DNA of 64,000 nt, from contig JAHFUR010000007.1 in assembly GCA_023264995.1 (NCBI GenBank), forward strand, positions 62,001-126,000, read 5' to 3'. Both the position numbers and the translations under genes were made by a program. Below, piece by piece: positions 41,794-50,227 of this stretch (positions are counted from its first letter, which is position 1; each line of letters begins with the position of its first letter). A model generated the notes under the pieces. It saw only the letters and a program-made list of their open reading frames with translations. It did not search any database and had not been told where the DNA came from. The DNA is from Acidimicrobiia bacterium (lineage in GTDB: Bacteria; Actinomycetota; Acidimicrobiia; Acidimicrobiales; AC-14).

Positions 41794-42318
41794 TCAGCCG
41801 AGCTCGGGCAGGATGGCGAGCTTCTGGCCCAGCCGGGCCAGCTCGGTGTTGATGGCCCGCACCAGGTCGGCGGTGGTCGTCAGCAGGGAGGCGACGCGGG
41901 CCGCGCCGGCCTCGCCGCCGACGGCCGCATCGCGCAGCTTGGCCACGTCGCCGGCGACTGCCGCGGTGGTCGCCTGAAGGGCCTGGGCGATGCCGAGGTC
42001 GCCGGCGCCACTTGCGGCCAGGGCCCGCACCTGGGACTCGGTCCGGGTGAGGAGGTCGACGTTGGCGTGGGTCGCGTCGCCGAGCTGGCCGAGGACCTGG
42101 CTGAGCGAGTCGAGTGCGGCCTGGGCCCCCTGGGCCGAGGAGAGGTCGACGCCGGCGAAGGGGTCGTTCCCTCGCCCGAGGTCGGCGACGATGCGCTGCG
42201 AGCTGGCCTGCACCACCCGGCCCCGGTGCACGGCGACGAGGGCCAACGCGAAGCAGGCGACAGCGACGACTGCGCAGGCCCGGCCGAGCCATTGCGTGGT
42301 GGGCTGGCTGCCGGTCAC
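41794..42318 (-). CDS. Membrane-anchored helical protein, third of five tandem genes
   Basis: A 174-aa protein with an N-terminal membrane helix (GRACAVVAVACFALALVAV, about 12-30) and an Ala/Leu/Thr-rich helical domain (AQAALDSLSQVLGQLGDATH, NVDLLTRTESQVRALA, ARVASLLTTTADLVRAI). The GTG at 42318 overlaps the stop of the second gene (GTGA). Same build as its neighbours; function unknown. Confidence 0.72.
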   Translation of the reverse strand: MTGSQPTTQWLGRACAVVAVACFALALVAVHRGRVVQASSQRIVADLGRGNDPFAGVDLSSAQGAQAALDSLSQVLGQLGDATHANVDLLTRTESQVRALAASGAGDLGIAQALQATTAAVAGDVAKLRDAAVGGEAGAARVASLLTTTADLVRAINTELARLGQKLAILPELG

Positions 42319-42839
42319 GCCGGCGGCCCGGGATCGAAAACGCGCCGGATACGGCGGGCGTCGGCCAGGACGGACTGGAGGTCGCCGACCATGCCCTGGA
42401 GCACGCCGACGATCGCCCCCTCTTGCGCTGTGAGCCCGGTCGAGGCCGTCGACATGCCGGCCGTCTGGGCCTGGAGCCGCCCGAGCGCGGCACCCACCTG
42501 GCCCAGAGCGGCCTGGCTGGCGTTCGCCCCGCTCCCGGTCCGGCCCACCGTCGCCGTGACCGACGTCAGCGCGGTGTGCAGCTGGTCGAGCAGGGGGGTG
42601 AGCGACGAGGTGGCGGAGAGCGATGCCCGGGCCTGGGCGGTCAGGGCGGTGACGTCGGCGAGCCGGCCGGCCAGGGCCTCGTTGAGGTGGACGATCGAGC
42701 CGGTGGCGGCGAGGGTCCGCTGGTTGGCCGAGGCCTGCGCCGACAGCCGGGTGTCGAGGCGGACGAGGAGGCCGGCGAGGAACAGCAGAGCGGCGAGCGC
42801 GCCGGCGGCCAATGCGATGCGGACGGGACCGGTGGGCAC
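42315..42839 (-). CDS. Membrane-anchored helical protein, second of five tandem genes
   Basis: A 174-aa protein with an N-terminal membrane helix (RIALAAGALAALLFLAGLLV, about 7-26) and a helical extracytoplasmic-type domain (LNEALAGRLADVTALTAQAR, LTPLLDQLHTALTSVTATVG, LQGMVGDLQSVLADARRI). The GTG at 42839 is 2 bp after the first gene's TAA, with GGGAG 9 nt upstream inside that gene, so translation is coupled. Confidence 0.72.
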   Translation of the reverse strand: MPTGPVRIALAAGALAALLFLAGLLVRLDTRLSAQASANQRTLAATGSIVHLNEALAGRLADVTALTAQARASLSATSSLTPLLDQLHTALTSVTATVGRTGSGANASQAALGQVGAALGRLQAQTAGMSTASTGLTAQEGAIVGVLQGMVGDLQSVLADARRIRRVFDPGPPA

Positions 42840-42841
42840 TG

Positions 42842-43414
42842 TTACCCGCTCCCAGCGACGTTGGCGGCGGTGGTGGCCAATGCGTCGCGGGCCAGGCGCA
42901 GGTCGCCGGCGGTTGCCGTCGTGCGCTCGAGGATCGTTGTCAGCTCGGCACGGGCGGCGGCGATCTGCGCGGCCGACCCGGCCATCGGGGCACCGAGCGT
43001 CCTGGTCGCGGCTTCCAGGTCGCCGACGGACGCGGCGAGGCGGGCCACCGCCGGCGCGGACGGGTCAAGGGCGCCGGCCAGGTCGACGCGGACCCGGGCG
43101 ACCGTCGACGACAACCGGCCGTCGACACCGGCGAGGCTGGCCAGGACGGCCGTGAGCGAGCTGCGGGCCCGGTCGAGCGCGGCCAGGTTGGCGAGTGTGG
43201 TCACGTCCAGGGCGGCGACCTGTTCCAGGCTGGCGTTGTACCGGCCAGCGGTGGAGGTCGAGCGGCCGATCCGGCCGGGGACACCGTTCAGGGCGACGAG
43301 CTTGGGCCCGGCGTACGCCCCGAGGCCGGCGAGGACCGAGACCACGACCACCGCACGCACGGCGCGGCTGGCCGGGGCCAGGCCGGCGCCGGCCGGTGCG
43401 GGAACTGCGTGCAT
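42842..43414 (-). CDS. Membrane-anchored helical protein, first of five tandem genes
   Basis: A 190-aa protein without Phe, Trp or Cys. A membrane helix (AVRAVVVVSVLAGLGAYAG, about 18-36) precedes the helical part (YNASLEQVAALDVTTLANLA, SSLTAVLASLAGVDGRLSST, ARAELTTILERTTATAGDLR). GGGGAGGG precedes the ATG at 43414. It lies 92 bp downstream of the LAL regulator on the same strand and opens a gene set with overlaps or short gaps throughout. Confidence 0.72.
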   Translation of the reverse strand: MHAVPAPAGAGLAPASRAVRAVVVVSVLAGLGAYAGPKLVALNGVPGRIGRSTSTAGRYNASLEQVAALDVTTLANLAALDRARSSLTAVLASLAGVDGRLSSTVARVRVDLAGALDPSAPAVARLAASVGDLEAATRTLGAPMAGSAAQIAAARAELTTILERTTATAGDLRLARDALATTAANVAGSG

Positions 43415-43456
43415 GTCCCTCCCCTCGGACGGCGGTGACCCGGAGTGGTCAAGGGC

Positions 43457-43462
43457 AACCTA
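43457..43462 (-). promoter_or_regulatory. -10 candidate for the five-gene membrane cluster
   Basis: TAGGTT on the minus strand fits TANNNT and lies 42 nt before the ATG at 43414, giving a leader of about 35 nt with a good Shine-Dalgarno. No convincing -35 is seen, as expected for an activated promoter. Confidence 0.35.
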
Positions 43463-43493
43463 GGGTCCCAGCCGGCCCCCGACATCCGGCAGA

Positions 43494-43509
43494 TGACGGA
43501 TCTCCGTCA
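43494..43509. promoter_or_regulatory. 16-bp palindrome upstream of the five-gene cluster
   Basis: TGACGGA-TC-TCCGTCA has perfect 7-bp arms with only a 2-bp centre, so it is better as a dimer binding site than as a hairpin. Its right end coincides with the LAL regulator's stop codon. Its centre is about 50 bp upstream of the start predicted from the TAGGTT box, a typical place for a LuxR-type activator. Confidence 0.45.
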
Positions 43510-46305
43510 CCTGACGTCGCGTCGCCCCACCTCGGCGGCGAGCTGGGCGCGGGAGGAGACGCCGAGCTTGGCGAAGGCGTGGGACAGGTGGGTCTCCACC
43601 GTGCGGCGGGACACGAACAGCCGCTCTCCGGCCTGGCGGTTGGTCAGGCCCTCGGCGGCCAGCCGGACGACGGCCAGCTCCGACGAGGTGAGGCTGTCCC
43701 AGCCCATGATCGCCTTGGGCGCCGGCCGGGACCGCCGGCGGTGGACCCCCAGCGACCGCAGTGCGGCATCGGTACGGGCCGTCCGGGCGTGGGCGCCGGC
43801 CCGCTCGTGGAGGGCGCGGGCCTCGTCGAGCAAGGCAGTGGCCTCTTCGACCCGTCCCAACTTGGCCAGGGCTGTGCCTGCGTCATCGAGGGTCAGGGCC
43901 AGCTCGCCCGCATACGGGCTGGCCCGGTAGCAGTCGACCGCCTCGGACAGGGCGTCGACGTCGCCTTCCAGCAGGCCCCGGCAGCGGAGGGCCGCGCCGC
44001 GCGCACTGGCGGTGGCGGCCCGCCGGGCGCCGAGCTCGACCTCGGCGGTCACGGCCGCCGCCCGGGCACGATCGCCCGTTTGCAGGGCCAGCCGCACGAC
44101 GTCGGGCGCGAACAGCCGGTACCCGAGGAAGTACCGGAGGGGCGCGGCGACGGTCCACGCGTCGGCGGCGGCGGCCGCGGCCGGGCCGGGGTCGCCGTGG
44201 GCGTCGTGCAAGAGGCCCTGTAGCCAGAGGCCCCACTCCAGCGGCCAGCGGGCCCCGGCAGCCGCCACCGAGTGGACGGCGACGGCCCGGTAGTCCGGGC
44301 TGGTGGCGGCCAGGAACTCCTCGGCCGCGTGCTCGAGCCCGGCCTGGGCCTGGGGGACGTCGCCCCGCTGGAGCGCGACCCACGCGACCACGCCGTGCAG
44401 CATCGACCCGTGCAGGCGGGTGCCGACATCGCCGGCCAGCGACAGTCCCACCTCGCACTCGGCGACGGCGTCGTCCAGTTCGCCCATCGTGGCCCTGCGG
44501 ATGGCCAGCATGCAGTGGTACAGGGGGAGCCAGGCGGTCGTGCCCCGCTCCTCGGCCCGCCGGCGGCCGGCGTCGAGCACGGCCTCGGCGTCGGCCGGCC
44601 GGTCGGCGTCGAGCAGGACCAGGCCCCGGTAGAGGTGGGGTTGGAGGTGCCCTACTCGCGGCTCGGTGCTGCGGGTGGCGACGGCGACGGCGCGCTCGGA
44701 CAGGTCGCAGGCCAGGGCGACGCGGCCTTCGGCGTCGGCCACGACCGCCAGCGTTTGGAGTGTCGCGCACAAGGCGAACTCGTCGCCGGCCGCCTCCGCC
44801 TCGCGCTGCAGCGCTTCAGCCCGGCGACGGGCCTCGTCGGGCTGGCCGAGGAACGGGAGCAGGCTGGCGGCCAGGGCTAGGGCGCCCCTGCGGTCGGCCT
44901 CGGGTGCGCCGGCGAGGGCGGCCGCGGCGTCGAGCTCGTCGACCGCGGGTTCGAGCCACCCCAGGGTCCAGAGCACCTCGGCCAGGGCCCGCCGGAGCGA
45001 GGCTTCCACCGCCGGCGCCGGCCCCCGTGCGATCAGGGCCCGGCTGAGCGCCTCGGCGTCCTTGGCCCGGCCGGTCTGGATGAGCAGCGGTGCCAGCTCG
45101 GCGCCCAGGGCGTCGCCGGCCGGGTCGATCGGGCTGGTCAGGGCGATGGCCCGCTCGAACAGCTTGACGGCTGTCGCCGGCGAGCGCGGCGCGGCCTCCC
45201 TGGCGGCGCGGGCCAGCCAGGCGCCGGCCTCGATGTCGCCGACCGACGCGCCCAGGGAGTAGTGCTCGGCGACGGTCGGCAGCGGGGCGCCGAGCGGGCC
45301 GAGCAGGCGGGCGGCCTGGACGTGCAACCCTCGACGGACGGCCGGCGCCAGCCCGGTGTACAACGCCTCCCTGACCAGCTCGTGGCGGAAGACGAGGTCG
45401 TCGCCCGCGCCCCCGATGACCCCGGCCCGCATGGCTCCCTCGAGCACGCCCAGCAGATCGACAGAGGTGCACGCCATCATTGCCGCCAGGTGGTCGAGCG
45501 GGAACCGCCGGCCCAGCACCGACGCGACCCGGAGCATCTCGCCTGCCCGCTCCGGGAGGTGGCCCACCCGGCGGAGGATGGTGGCCCGCAACGTCGGCGG
45601 GAGCGGCACCGGGCCGGTCAGTCCCGCGTCGGCCACCGCCGACACGATCTCGATGACGTGCAACGGGTTCCCGCCGGCCATACCGAGGTGGGCCGACGCA
45701 CTGGTGCCGCCGATCGCGCCCGCCAGCTCGCGGACCTCCTCGTCGGTGAGCCCGCCGAGGGCGACTCGCGTGGCCCCGCTCAGCGCCAAGTCGTCGAGCA
45801 GGCGGTCGAGCTCGTGGCTATGGGGGAAGCGCCGGAGCGTCAGGACCATCAGCACCGGCTCCGAGCTGGTTGCCCGACCGATCGCCCGGAGGGCGCGGAG
45901 GGTCGACGGGTCGGCCCAGTGGACGTCCTCGAGGACCAGCACGACCGGCCCGCTCGACGCCAGGAGCTCAAGGTGGGACACGATCGACTCGACGACACCG
46001 AACCCGACGTCGGCCGGCGCACCGTCGCCGGGGGACGGCTCGGCGCCGGCGCCGGCATCCAGATGGAGCGCGTCGGCCAGGGCCCGGAACGGGGCGTCAT
46101 GGCTCAGCTCGTCGGCCGCTCCGGACCGGAGCGTGGTGGGGACGCGGAGGTCCTGGATGACCTCGGCCACGAGGCGGCTCTTCCCGATGCCCGCCTCCCC
46201 TTCGACAACGGCAACCCCGCCCTGGCCGGCCTCGACGGCCCGCACCAGGGCGCGGAGGGCCGCCAGCTCCCGGGCCCGCCCGATCAGTGCGGTCGACGTC
46301 GGCAC
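43507..46305 (-). CDS. LuxR-family LAL regulator (ATPase + TPR-like + LuxR HTH)
   Basis: A 932-aa large ATP-binding LuxR-type activator (MalT/LAL class). The N-terminal AAA/STAND ATPase has P-loop GEAGIGKS (36-43) and Walker B VVLVLEDVHWADPSTLRAL. The middle is TPR-like helical repeats. The C-terminus is a LuxR HTH: LTSSELAVVRLAAEGLTNRQ, then ERLFVSRRTVETHLSHAFAKLGVSSRAQLA. Ligand binding is thought to release such proteins for DNA binding. It is the nearest upstream gene of the five-membrane-protein set and is divergent from the MDMPI gene at 46379. Confidence 0.92.
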   Translation of the reverse strand: MPTSTALIGRARELAALRALVRAVEAGQGGVAVVEGEAGIGKSRLVAEVIQDLRVPTTLRSGAADELSHDAPFRALADALHLDAGAGAEPSPGDGAPADVGFGVVESIVSHLELLASSGPVVLVLEDVHWADPSTLRALRAIGRATSSEPVLMVLTLRRFPHSHELDRLLDDLALSGATRVALGGLTDEEVRELAGAIGGTSASAHLGMAGGNPLHVIEIVSAVADAGLTGPVPLPPTLRATILRRVGHLPERAGEMLRVASVLGRRFPLDHLAAMMACTSVDLLGVLEGAMRAGVIGGAGDDLVFRHELVREALYTGLAPAVRRGLHVQAARLLGPLGAPLPTVAEHYSLGASVGDIEAGAWLARAAREAAPRSPATAVKLFERAIALTSPIDPAGDALGAELAPLLIQTGRAKDAEALSRALIARGPAPAVEASLRRALAEVLWTLGWLEPAVDELDAAAALAGAPEADRRGALALAASLLPFLGQPDEARRRAEALQREAEAAGDEFALCATLQTLAVVADAEGRVALACDLSERAVAVATRSTEPRVGHLQPHLYRGLVLLDADRPADAEAVLDAGRRRAEERGTTAWLPLYHCMLAIRRATMGELDDAVAECEVGLSLAGDVGTRLHGSMLHGVVAWVALQRGDVPQAQAGLEHAAEEFLAATSPDYRAVAVHSVAAAGARWPLEWGLWLQGLLHDAHGDPGPAAAAAADAWTVAAPLRYFLGYRLFAPDVVRLALQTGDRARAAAVTAEVELGARRAATASARGAALRCRGLLEGDVDALSEAVDCYRASPYAGELALTLDDAGTALAKLGRVEEATALLDEARALHERAGAHARTARTDAALRSLGVHRRRSRPAPKAIMGWDSLTSSELAVVRLAAEGLTNRQAGERLFVSRRTVETHLSHAFAKLGVSSRAQLAAEVGRRDVR

Positions 46306-46365
46306 ACCGTCATGGTGACAGGCGAAATCCGTTACCTACCGGATGTCCGCGGCGCCGGCCGTGCG

Positions 46366-46371
46366 TAGGTT
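46366..46371 (+). promoter_or_regulatory. -10 box of the MDMPI gene (leaderless)
   Basis: TAGGTT lies 7 nt before the ATG at 46379, placing the transcription start at the start codon. No Shine-Dalgarno is present, and this decides the ATG at 46379 over an open frame from 46343. Confidence 0.45.
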
Positions 46372-46378
46372 CGCCGTC

Positions 46379-47224
46379 ATGAGCTCCAGCACAGACCTGC
46401 GGATCGACCTCGCCGAGGCGAGGGCCGCGCTCGAACGCGTCACGCGGCGGACGGCGGACCTGTTCGGCTCGGTCACCGACCCGGGTCGGGCCGTCCGGCG
46501 GTCGATGTGGACGGTCGGGGACGTCGGCGCCCACCTGGCCGTGGCTCTCGTGGGCTTTACCGAGGCGGCCGGCGGCGACTTCGGCACCGTGGCCCCCCAC
46601 ATCCCGGCGACGGGCGTGTTCGCCGAGCGCCTGTCGGCCGTCACTGCCGCGACGCTCACGATCGAGCCCGACCGTGACCCCCGGCACTTGTCCCGTCTGA
46701 TCGTCGAGCGCGTCGACGGGTTCCTCCACGCGACCGCCGGGCTCTCGGGCGCGGAGCGGATCGCCACCCCGTGGTACGGCGACGGTGCGTCGCTCAGCCT
46801 GGCCACGGCGACGGCCATGCTGCTCGGCGAGCAGGTCATGCACGGCTACGACGTCGCCGGCACGCTGGGCCGGCCGTGGCCCATTTCCGTCGACGACGCC
46901 CGGCTCATGACCCGGGCCATCACGTCGATGATGCCGCTGGCCGCCAACCCGGTGACGACGGCGCGCCTCCACGCCACCTATGGCGTCTCGGTCCGCAACG
47001 GCGGGCCGCGCTTCGTCGTGGCCGTCGACCACGGCACTGTCGTCGTGGAGCCGGCGGACGGGCGGCGCGTCGACTGCCACCTGTCGGCTGACCCGCTGAC
47101 GTTCGCGCTCGTGGCCTACGGGCGTACCGGGCAGTGGGGGCCGATCGCCGCCGGCCGCCTCCGGGCCTGGGGCTGGCAGCCATGGCTGGCCTTCCGCTTC
47201 GTCAACCTGTTCTTCAACCCCTGA
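46379..47224 (+). CDS. MDMPI-N/DinB + SCP2-like protein
   Basis: A 281-aa two-domain protein. The N-terminal bundle has SMWTVGDVGAHLAVALVGFTEAA and a second site AMLLGEQVMHGYDVAGTLGRPW; the C-terminal part is SCP2-like (YGVSVRNGGPRFVVAVDHGTVVVE, RRVDCHLSADPLTFALVAYGRTG). Architecture is shared with 39764-40627. It faces the LAL regulator across 73 bp. Likely a metal-binding enzyme of unknown substrate. Confidence 0.8.
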   Translation: MSSSTDLRIDLAEARAALERVTRRTADLFGSVTDPGRAVRRSMWTVGDVGAHLAVALVGFTEAAGGDFGTVAPHIPATGVFAERLSAVTAATLTIEPDRDPRHLSRLIVERVDGFLHATAGLSGAERIATPWYGDGASLSLATATAMLLGEQVMHGYDVAGTLGRPWPISVDDARLMTRAITSMMPLAANPVTTARLHATYGVSVRNGGPRFVVAVDHGTVVVEPADGRRVDCHLSADPLTFALVAYGRTGQWGPIAAGRLRAWGWQPWLAFRFVNLFFNP

Positions 47225-47311
47225 TCGGGCGAGCCGCGCCGCCGCTCGATCGTGGAGCGCGATAGACAGATGAGCGGACGACCGTACGACGACACGGGAG
47301 GGAGCAGGCGA

Positions 47312-47968
47312 ATGGGACTGCAGCTTGGCGATATCGGGCCCGACTTCGAGGCCGACACCACCGAGGGCCGGATCAACTTCCACGACTGGATCGGCGACTC
47401 GTGGGCCGTGCTCTTCTCCCACCCCAAGGACTTCACCCCGGTCTGCACCACCGAGCTGGGGTACATGGCCAAGCTCCAGCCAGAGTTCGATCGCCGGAAC
47501 GTAAAGGTGATCGGCCTGTCCGTCGACGCCGCCGAGAACCACCAGGCCTGGGCCAACGACATCGAGGAGACCCAGGGCGCCCGGCCCACGTACCCGATCA
47601 TCGCCGACTCGGACTTCAACGTGTCGAAGCTGTACGGGATGCTGCCGGCCAGCACGTCCGGCGACCCCGCCACCCGCACGCCGGCGGACAACCAGACCGT
47701 GCGCAACGTGTTCGTGATGGGGCCCGACAAGAAGGTCAAGCTCATCCTCGTCTACCCGATGACCACCGGTCGCAACTTCGACGAGGTCCTGCGGGTTATC
47801 GACTCCCTCCAGTTGACGGCCAAGCACCGGGTGGCGACGCCTGTGAACTGGAAGCAGGGCGAGGATGTGATCATCGCCGGCTCCGTGTCCAACGCCGAGG
47901 CCAAGGACATCTTCGGCGACTGGAAGGAGCCCAAGCCCTACATCAGGATCGTGCCCCAACCGAGCTGA
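47312..47968 (+). CDS. 1-Cys peroxiredoxin (Prx6 type)
   Basis: A 218-aa peroxiredoxin that reduces hydrogen peroxide and organic peroxides. The peroxidatic Cys45 is in FTPVCTTEL, in the long Prx6-type fold with ARPTYPIIADSDFNVSKLYGMLP and a C-terminal arm (VATPVNWKQGEDVIIAGSVS, AKDIFGDWKEPKPYIR). No resolving Cys is visible in the typical 2-Cys C-terminal position. GGGAGGGAG precedes the ATG at 47312. Confidence 0.92.
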   Translation: MGLQLGDIGPDFEADTTEGRINFHDWIGDSWAVLFSHPKDFTPVCTTELGYMAKLQPEFDRRNVKVIGLSVDAAENHQAWANDIEETQGARPTYPIIADSDFNVSKLYGMLPASTSGDPATRTPADNQTVRNVFVMGPDKKVKLILVYPMTTGRNFDEVLRVIDSLQLTAKHRVATPVNWKQGEDVIIAGSVSNAEAKDIFGDWKEPKPYIRIVPQPS

Positions 47969-47976
47969 CCGACCCG

Positions 47977-49065
47977 TCAGTCCTCGTCGGGGTACTGCTC
48001 CTGGATGGCCATCACCTCGTCGATGTGGTCGAGGAGCAGTTCGACGATGGCGCCGTCGAAGCTGGTCCCACGGCCGTCGGTCATCACTTGGAGGGTGCGT
48101 TCGAGTGAGTACGCGGGCTTGTAGCACCGGCGGCTGATCACGGCATCGAACACATCGGCTACCGCGGCGATGCGGCCCTCGATAGGGATGGCGTCGCCGG
48201 CCAGGCCGTGGGGGTACCCGTTGCCGTCCCATCGTTCGTGGTGGGTGCGGGCGATCGTGGCCGCCAGGACCAGGAGCGGTTGCTCCGACTTGGCGAGGAT
48301 CTCATAGCCCAGCTCGGGGTGCTGCTTGATGACGTCGTACTCGGCCACGGACAATGCCCCGGGCTTGAAGAGGATGCCGTCGGGCACGCCGATCTTGCCG
48401 ACGTCGTGCATCGGGGCGGCGATGCGGAGCAGCTCGCAGTCGGCCTCGCTGAACCCGTAGTAGCCAGCGAGGAGCGCGGTGTACCGGCTCATGCGTTCGA
48501 TGTGCAGGCCCGTTTCCACGTCGCGGCCCTCGATGGCCCGGGCCAGGGCCTTGACCGTGTCCTCGCTCGACATCCGGAGCTGGGCCTCGCGCTCCTCGAG
48601 CCGCTCCACCGTGGCCCGGAGGGCCACCGTGCGCTCCCGGACCATCTGCTCGAGGAGCGCGCGGTAGGAGTCGTTCTCGGCCTCGAGGCGGGCCCGGTGA
48701 AGGGCGTTGTCCGCGGCGATGAGCACGTGGTGTTCCTCGAAGGGCTTGGTGATGTACCCCGACGCCCCGAGCTGCAGCGCGGTCGTGGCCGTGGCCACGT
48801 CGGTCACCCCCGACACCATGACGACGGGCAGCTTCGGGTAGCGCCGCCGGGTGTCGGCGAGGAAGCTCAGGCCCGACTCTGGGTGCGCTTCCAGGTCGCA
48901 CACGACAAGGTCCCAGGGGCCGGCGGCAAGACGTCGTTCGGCGGCGTCGGCCGAGCCGACCAGCTCGCACCGGTACCCGTGGCCGCGCAGCCCCTCGGCC
49001 AGGAGCAGCCGGACTTGCTCGTCGTCATCGACGATGAGCACTCGGGGAGCATCGGTCTGCACCAC
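47977..49065 (-). CDS. Response regulator with HD-GYP phosphodiesterase domain
   Basis: A protein of about 362 aa: an N-terminal receiver (VLIVDDDEQVRLLLAEGL, phosphoacceptor Asp57 in LVVCDLE, Lys107 in ITKPFE), a coiled linker (about 125-165), and an HD-GYP domain with H188 (TGLHIERM), His220-Asp221 in HDVGKIGVPD and HHERWDGNGYPHG (275-287). It should degrade cyclic di-GMP when phosphorylated; the canonical GYP is conserved. The start is uncertain: GTG 49065 with GGAGG close upstream is preferred over an ATG at 49095 or 49176. No histidine kinase is nearby. It precedes the Tad pseudopilin-like genes on the same strand. Confidence 0.88.
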   Translation of the reverse strand: MVQTDAPRVLIVDDDEQVRLLLAEGLRGHGYRCELVGSADAAERRLAAGPWDLVVCDLEAHPESGLSFLADTRRRYPKLPVVMVSGVTDVATATTALQLGASGYITKPFEEHHVLIAADNALHRARLEAENDSYRALLEQMVRERTVALRATVERLEEREAQLRMSSEDTVKALARAIEGRDVETGLHIERMSRYTALLAGYYGFSEADCELLRIAAPMHDVGKIGVPDGILFKPGALSVAEYDVIKQHPELGYEILAKSEQPLLVLAATIARTHHERWDGNGYPHGLAGDAIPIEGRIAAVADVFDAVISRRCYKPAYSLERTLQVMTDGRGTSFDGAIVELLLDHIDEVMAIQEQYPDED

Positions 49066-49192
49066 ATCGCCTCCGGCTTCGCGCGCTGGGACCATTGTCG
49101 CGCTGTCGGCCTCCCGGGACCCCGGCTCTCGTATGTTTCGGCCGGTCCGCGGTCCGGCTGGAGGGTCATCTTGCACCTAGCGTGCGGGTTCC

Positions 49193-50227
49193 TCAGCGGG
49201 CCATCCGCACCACATAGGTGGAGCGCCCCGTCACCGGCGCGACGCTCGTCGTGCCCCCGCTGGCCGTTCCTGCGCCTAAGAAGACCCCGCGCCACTTGGC
49301 CGTCCCAGACGACGAGTACGTCATGCGCCAGATCGACCAGGCCACGATGAGCGCCGTGTTCGAGGTGAGGTCGGCTTCGTCGAAGACCGGGATGACCGCG
49401 TTGCAGGGGGGTGCCCCGTCGGAGAAGCTGGTGGCGCAACCGCCGGCCGGGAGGATGTCGTCGTAGGTGTAAGCGCCGGCCGGGGCGCTGTTGAGTGCCG
49501 TGGCCCGTGAGCCCAGCCGGACGGGTTGTGACGTCGGGCTGACCGCGCCGGTCCAGAGGGGGCTCAGCCCGCAGGTTCCTGGCAGGGTGCCCTGCACCGC
49601 GATCCCGGCCGGGTTGCCGGCGAGCGCGGTCCCGCCGGCGCCGTAGAGCGCCAGGAGAGTGGCGTCCGGGCGCAGGGCCCGGGTATTCGGGTCGATGAGG
49701 TTGTACCCGCCCGGCAGGAGGGGGTTGCCGCAGAGCATCCACGGTGACCGGGTGCCGAGCAGCGGCTGGAGCGTGGCCGTGGCCGATGTGGTCACCAGGA
49801 TCTGGCGCCGACCGGCCACCGACCCGAACAGCGTCGTACGCCGGATGCCAGCAGTGACCCGCACCCCGGCGGCGTCGGCCCGGCCGCTCCACCCACTGTT
49901 CGGCGAGCACGGGGCGACAACCGTGACGGCCTGGTCGACGACGTCGCAGGCGAACACGTCCACGGCGTTGGCCCCGTTGGTGCTGGCCACGGCCAGTACC
50001 GCGGCTCGCAGGTCGGCGGTTGCGCCGGCGAACCGGGTCTGGCCCACGGCCCGGGCCCCGGCGAGGGCGGCCGCGTCAGTGGCGTTCTGCGTGCGCCGGC
50101 GGTCGGTGTAGGCCTGGCCGCCGTCGATGACGATGGCCACGATGATGAGCATGAACACGAGCATGAGGGAGACGAGCACGAGGGTGGCGCCCGGCTCACC
50201 GGATCGGCGCCTTGCCGGCCCGGTCAC
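49193..50227 (-). CDS. TadG-like Flp pilus/secreted protein
   Basis: A 344-aa TadE/G-like protein. The N-terminal signature is GEPGATLVLVSLMLVFMLIIVAIVIDGGQAYTDRRRTQNATDAAALAGARA in pieces: a positively charged lead, one hydrophobic helix (about 14-36) and the TadG motif RRxxQNAxDAAALAGA. The remaining about 280 residues are extracytoplasmic and contain several Cys. The GTG at 50227 overlaps the previous stop (GTGA), so the three pseudopilin-like genes are coupled. It presumably joins the envelope part of the Tad apparatus. Confidence 0.8.
   Translation of the reverse strand: MTGPARRRSGEPGATLVLVSLMLVFMLIIVAIVIDGGQAYTDRRRTQNATDAAALAGARAVGQTRFAGATADLRAAVLAVASTNGANAVDVFACDVVDQAVTVVAPCSPNSGWSGRADAAGVRVTAGIRRTTLFGSVAGRRQILVTTSATATLQPLLGTRSPWMLCGNPLLPGGYNLIDPNTRALRPDATLLALYGAGGTALAGNPAGIAVQGTLPGTCGLSPLWTGAVSPTSQPVRLGSRATALNSAPAGAYTYDDILPAGGCATSFSDGAPPCNAVIPVFDEADLTSNTALIVAWSIWRMTYSSSGTAKWRGVFLGAGTASGGTTSVAPVTGRSTYVVRMAR

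Noticed and set aside
40639-43414. An Mce operon
   Set aside because: None of the five proteins has an MCE domain and there are no YrbE permeases nearby; only the helical tails resemble Mce proteins.
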